NCBI GenBank assembly: GCA_945957405.1
Contig: CAMFLL010000040.1
Span: 1-33,455, forward strand
DNA: 33,455 nt
Source of the DNA: an uncultured Mycolicibacterium sp.
GTDB taxonomy: Bacteria > Actinomycetota > Actinomycetes > Mycobacteriales > Mycobacteriaceae
Reading direction: 5' to 3'
The translations under genes and the position numbers were made by a program. Shown here piece after piece: positions 32,981 to 33,455 of the stretch (position 1 is the first letter of the stretch; every line of letters starts with the position of its first letter). Below the pieces are notes generated by a model that ran no database searches, was not told the origin of the DNA, and saw nothing but the letters and a program-made list of their open reading frames with translations.

Positions 32981-33455
32981 GGTGCGGTGTCCAGTTCGGG
33001 TTCTTCTGCAGCGCGCCAGTCATGGGGCAGCAGGTGGTCGAGGACGTCGTCGACGGTGACGGCGCCCAGCAGGTGACTCTCCTCGTCCACCACCGGCCCG
33101 CACACCAGGTTGTAGGCGGCGAAATAGCGGGTCAACGCGGCCAGTGAGGTGTCGGGTTCCAGTGACGGCAGGTCGGTGTCGACGATGCCGCTGACCAAGG
33201 CCGCGGGCGGTTCACGCAGCAACCGCTGAAGGTGCACACAGCCGAGGTAACGGCCGGTCGGTGTGGCGGTCGGCGGGCGCACCACGAACACCAGCGACGA
33301 CAGGGCCGGCGTGAGATCGGGGTCGCGCACCCGTGCCAGCGCCTCGGCGACCGTGGTGTCGGGCGCCAGCACCACCGGTTCGGAGGTCATCAGACCACCT
33401 GCGGTGTCGGGGGAGTGCTGCAGCAGCCGTCGCACCGGGTCCGAGTCCTCGGGAT
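32977..33455 (-). CDS. MgtE-N/CBS domain protein, 5'-truncated by the window edge (Rv1232c-like)
   Basis: The C-terminal 158 codons of a longer gene; the frame is open through base 33455 (PEDSDPVRRLLQHSPDTAGG). The sequence SPDTAGGLMTSEPVVLAPDT is the junction between the MgtE intracellular domain and the first CBS domain, and a second CBS follows (VDTDLPSLEPDTSLAALTRY, then GPVVDEESHLLGAVTVDDVL with DHLLP). The protein ends after the CBS pair, so it lacks the MgtE transmembrane channel and is probably a Mg2+/nucleotide-sensing cytoplasmic protein. It overlaps the DUF1003 gene by ATGA. Confidence 0.88.
   Translation of the reverse strand, partial: PEDSDPVRRLLQHSPDTAGGLMTSEPVVLAPDTTVAEALARVRDPDLTPALSSLVFVVRPPTATPTGRYLGCVHLQRLLREPPAALVSGIVDTDLPSLEPDTSLAALTRYFAAYNLVCGPVVDEESHLLGAVTVDDVLDHLLPHDWRAAEEPELDTAP

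Overview
The window is about 67-70% GC actinobacterial DNA with clear mycobacterial gene content. From fadD36 onward the order follows the M. tuberculosis Rv1193-Rv1232c interval: fadD36, dapD, dapE, an AAA ATPase, a LOG-type lyase, fadD6, folP2, gpgS, a DivIVA-domain protein, tagA, DUF3117, glgM, glgC, an ICMT-like protein, an ABC exporter with its TetR regulator, an O-methyltransferase, sigE, rseA, htrA, tatB, mrp, a transglycosylase, DUF1003 and an MgtE/CBS protein. The PE/PPE/ESX genes that interrupt this order in the tubercle bacillus are absent, and several genes not in that order are present (VOC and PPOX proteins, a zinc alcohol dehydrogenase, a DUF4126 membrane protein, a lactate cluster). 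This points to an environmental, probably fast-growing Mycolicibacterium-type species. No tRNA, rRNA, CRISPR array, IS element or prophage was seen.

Layout. (1) 1-3148: lactate uptake and oxidation, with an FAD oxidase (cut by the window edge) translationally coupled to a LctP permease, divergent from a GntR/FCD regulator; the shared promoter region carries a CRP-like palindrome and TAGAC half-sites. (2) 3149-6947: a repeat-rich gap, then DUF5995, a NUDIX hydrolase, and fadD36 with VOC and PPOX proteins. (3) 6954-13551: lysine/peptidoglycan genes dapD and dapE back to back, a signalling-type ATPase, a LOG family lyase and fadD6. (4) 13684-20614: alcohol dehydrogenase, then folP2-gpgS (methylglucose lipopolysaccharide precursor), a DivIVA-domain membrane protein with the DNA repair glycosylase TagA, DUF3117, and divergent glgM/glgC, which make maltose-1-phosphate and ADP-glucose for alpha-glucan. 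(5) 20621-25970: two membrane proteins, the TetR-ATPase-permease efflux operon and an O-methyltransferase. (6) 26195-29512: the envelope-stress module sigE-rseA-htrA-tatB. (7) 29520-33455: mrp, a secreted lytic transglycosylase, DUF1003 and the 5'-truncated MgtE-N/CBS protein.

The most unusual signal lies between the genes. A 19-20 bp-arm palindrome (core CGAGACTGCGGTGA...TCACCGCAGTCTCG) occurs four times, each time just beyond the stop codon of a minus-strand gene. At two of its three sites the neighbouring DNA, including the end of the adjacent coding sequence, has been tandemly duplicated, and one copy directly abuts a 17-bp tandem repeat. I also see about eleven start codons with a TANNNT -10 box 5-8 nt upstream and no Shine-Dalgarno sequence, the signature of leaderless mycobacterial transcripts. 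Gene functions rest on motif and family recognition from memory; no database search was run.
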